Shown here piece by piece: positions 63,137 to 64,000 of a DNA stretch of 64,000 bases. The position numbers were made by a program, and so were the translations under genes. Below the pieces are notes generated by a model that worked only from the letters and a program-made list of their open reading frames with translations, was not told the DNA's origin and searched no databases. Location of the stretch: positions 62,001 through 126,000 of the forward strand of contig NZ_JBMSEE010000001.1 in the NCBI RefSeq assembly GCF_049446155.1. Reading direction: 5' to 3'. How positions within the stretch are numbered: position 1 is the first letter of the stretch; every line of letters starts with the position of its first letter. This DNA comes from Rivibacter sp049446155 (lineage in GTDB: Bacteria > Pseudomonadota > Gammaproteobacteria > Burkholderiales > Burkholderiaceae_C).

Positions 63137-63766
63137 CTACCACTGGGAGTCGGTGACGGGCTCGCGCAACTTTGCTTCATCGTTCTGGTGGACGGTCTCC
63201 AGGAGGAGGCCAATATCGAAAACACGCGCACCCTTGGCTTCGCCCAGGAAATCGCGACGCGACATCGACCGCGGCGTCAAACCACGCCACGGATAGAAGG
63301 GCCGAGCCAAGACTTCGGCGACCTCGTCCAGGGTGTCCCGAGCGTCCATGCGCACGCGGTCCATCAGCGCCGCTCGCAGGTCCTCGGTCTGCCACTTTGC
63401 GGCCGTGACGCTGCGGATCACGTACTCAGCACCGAACAACCGGCGCATCAACTTCCAGTAAGTCGGATGCGAAAGCATCTTGCCGTTCTTGGCTTGCTGA
63501 CACACGAAGTCAATCGCGCCTTGGTCGTTGAATGACAAGAGCTCCACATAGAAGCACACTTCGAAGTTGACAAGCAAGTCGTGGCTCAGTTCCGGCCAGT
63601 TCTCAGGGGCGCAAAAAAGCAGAACCTGATCGCCGGGGACCCGCTTTCCGAAAATCGGCAGAGTGCCAGTCGCGAGGCCGCGAAGCGTACGACCATCTCC
63701 ATAGATGACGAGGCGAAGCAGCTCATTCTTGACGTCTTGGCGGTACTTCTCGATCTTGATATTCAT
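63137..63766 (-). CDS. hypothetical protein
   Basis: 209 residues from ATG 63766 (GTG one codon upstream also possible). Mixed alpha/beta composition: NIKIEKYRQDVKNELLRLVIYGD start, FEVCFYVELLSFNDQGAIDFVCQQAKNGKML, and the C-terminal PFYPWRGLTPRSMSRRDFLGEAKGARVFDIG. No membrane segment and no known motif. Normal codon use suggests a real gene. Eight bases after the stop of the next gene, so probably the second gene of an operon entering from the right edge. Confidence 0.65.
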   Translation of the reverse strand: MNIKIEKYRQDVKNELLRLVIYGDGRTLRGLATGTLPIFGKRVPGDQVLLFCAPENWPELSHDLLVNFEVCFYVELLSFNDQGAIDFVCQQAKNGKMLSHPTYWKLMRRLFGAEYVIRSVTAAKWQTEDLRAALMDRVRMDARDTLDEVAEVLARPFYPWRGLTPRSMSRRDFLGEAKGARVFDIGLLLETVHQNDEAKLREPVTDSQW

Positions 63767-63773
63767 CACGATT

Positions 63774-64000
63774 TCATGATTTTGCGGTTTGGCGGACTGG
63801 AGTGGAGACGGACGTGGCCTTGTCCGACGGCGACGTGTCCTTTCGAAAGCCGATCAACATCGGCAGAGCGTCTGGGTCGACACCAGGCCATGCGCTCTGG
63901 TGACATGCGTTCCAGAGCTTGCGGGCAGCCATCAGCGAACGACGCAGCTGCCGCCGGACTCCGCCGAAGAGGGCATAGGCTCCGAGCCACGATTCCGTTT
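63774..64000 (-). CDS. hypothetical protein, C-terminal part (cut by window edge)
   Basis: 75 codons to a TGA at 63774-63776, read in the frame TESWLGAYALFGGVRRQLRRSLMAARKL region, with a tail rich in Ser, Thr and Lys. The start is beyond 64,000. The frame is chosen over others because it has balanced amino acid use and stops just before the downstream gene. Family not recognised. Confidence 0.45.
   Translation of the reverse strand, partial: TESWLGAYALFGGVRRQLRRSLMAARKLWNACHQSAWPGVDPDALPMLIGFRKDTSPSDKATSVSTPVRQTAKS

Larger units (their letters stand above)
40079..64000 (+). mobile_element. genomic island integrated at tRNA-Asn (right end outside window)
   Basis: Signs of an island: it begins at the 3' end of a tRNA gene with an integrase immediately inside; base composition falls and becomes patchy compared with the strongly GC-rich left half; it contains broken genes, toxin-antitoxin relics, a type I restriction system and a cluster with nuclease and kinase genes. 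No second copy of the tRNA 3' end was found by eye, so the right border is probably beyond 64,000. The restriction operon is itself more GC-rich than the kinase cluster, suggesting a mosaic built from more than one source. Confidence 0.75.

Noticed and set aside
62700..63143. 147-codon minus and 99-codon plus frames in 62,700-63,143
   Set aside because: Arg/Ser-rich, no ribosome-binding site and no recognisable domain.

Overview
The window looks like a chromosome segment from a high-GC member of the Burkholderiales (Rubrivivax/Leptothrix/Ideonella-like). This is inferred from protein flavour and gene neighbourhoods: an imuA-imuB-dnaE2 mutasome, the rpsF-priB-rpsR-rplI ribosomal operon, ppsA divergent from its regulator ppsR, a TIGR01841-like phasin, and a fused-operon sulfate assimilation cluster. 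No 16S gene is present, so genus is not claimed.

Positions 1 to about 39,970 are ordinary core chromosome. In order: an alanine-type aminotransferase (cut by the left edge), a peroxiredoxin, a PIN-PhoH protein, a secreted M43 metalloprotease, the SOS mutasome behind a perfect LexA box, an orphan four-helix sensor-like protein, dnaB and the rpsF operon, a sodium:solute symporter, ppsA/ppsR, and a run of metabolic genes on the minus strand (MFS, rmuC, 2-hydroxyacid dehydrogenase, Na+/H+-antiporter-like, OCD-family reductase, nitroreductase, thioesterase, HDAC-like amidohydrolase). Then come a phasin with a clear promoter and operator dyad, a patatin-like lipoprotein, the sulfite/sulfate assimilation operon (cysI-like, DUF934, cysH, cysD, cysN, cobA-like), a 7Fe ferredoxin with a TrxR-type ferredoxin reductase, and a TPP riboswitch driving a TonB-dependent receptor.

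At 40,003 a tRNA-Asn gene marks an abrupt change. An integrase lies directly behind its 3' end, and everything from there to the right edge reads as a genomic island with lower and more variable GC, broken genes (integrase remnant, RelE-like toxin with an internal stop, frameshifted RNase H-like remnant) and defence-type modules. No second copy of the tRNA 3' end was seen, so the island probably continues past 64,000.

The island has three notable modules. (1) 42,486-50,573: PP2C phosphatase, two Ser/Thr kinases (one carrying a cold-shock-like domain), a small middle protein, a Rad50/SMC-like ATPase with a zinc-ribbon, and a protein ending in a PD-(D/E)XK-type nuclease. These are tightly spaced or overlapping and look like an undescribed kinase/phosphatase-controlled ABC-nuclease conflict system. 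(2) 52,512-53,744: a fusion of MazG-like pyrophosphohydrolase, PIN/NYN-like nuclease, histone-H1-like Lys/Ala tail and a small C-terminal domain, with several small hypothetical genes downstream. (3) 55,544-62,319: a type I restriction-modification operon hsdR-hsdM-hsdS followed, with overlap, by a phospholipase-D-type nuclease. Between (2) and (3) lies about 1.8 kb with no gene but a remarkable density of perfect stem-loops, the best candidate in the window for a large structured non-coding RNA.
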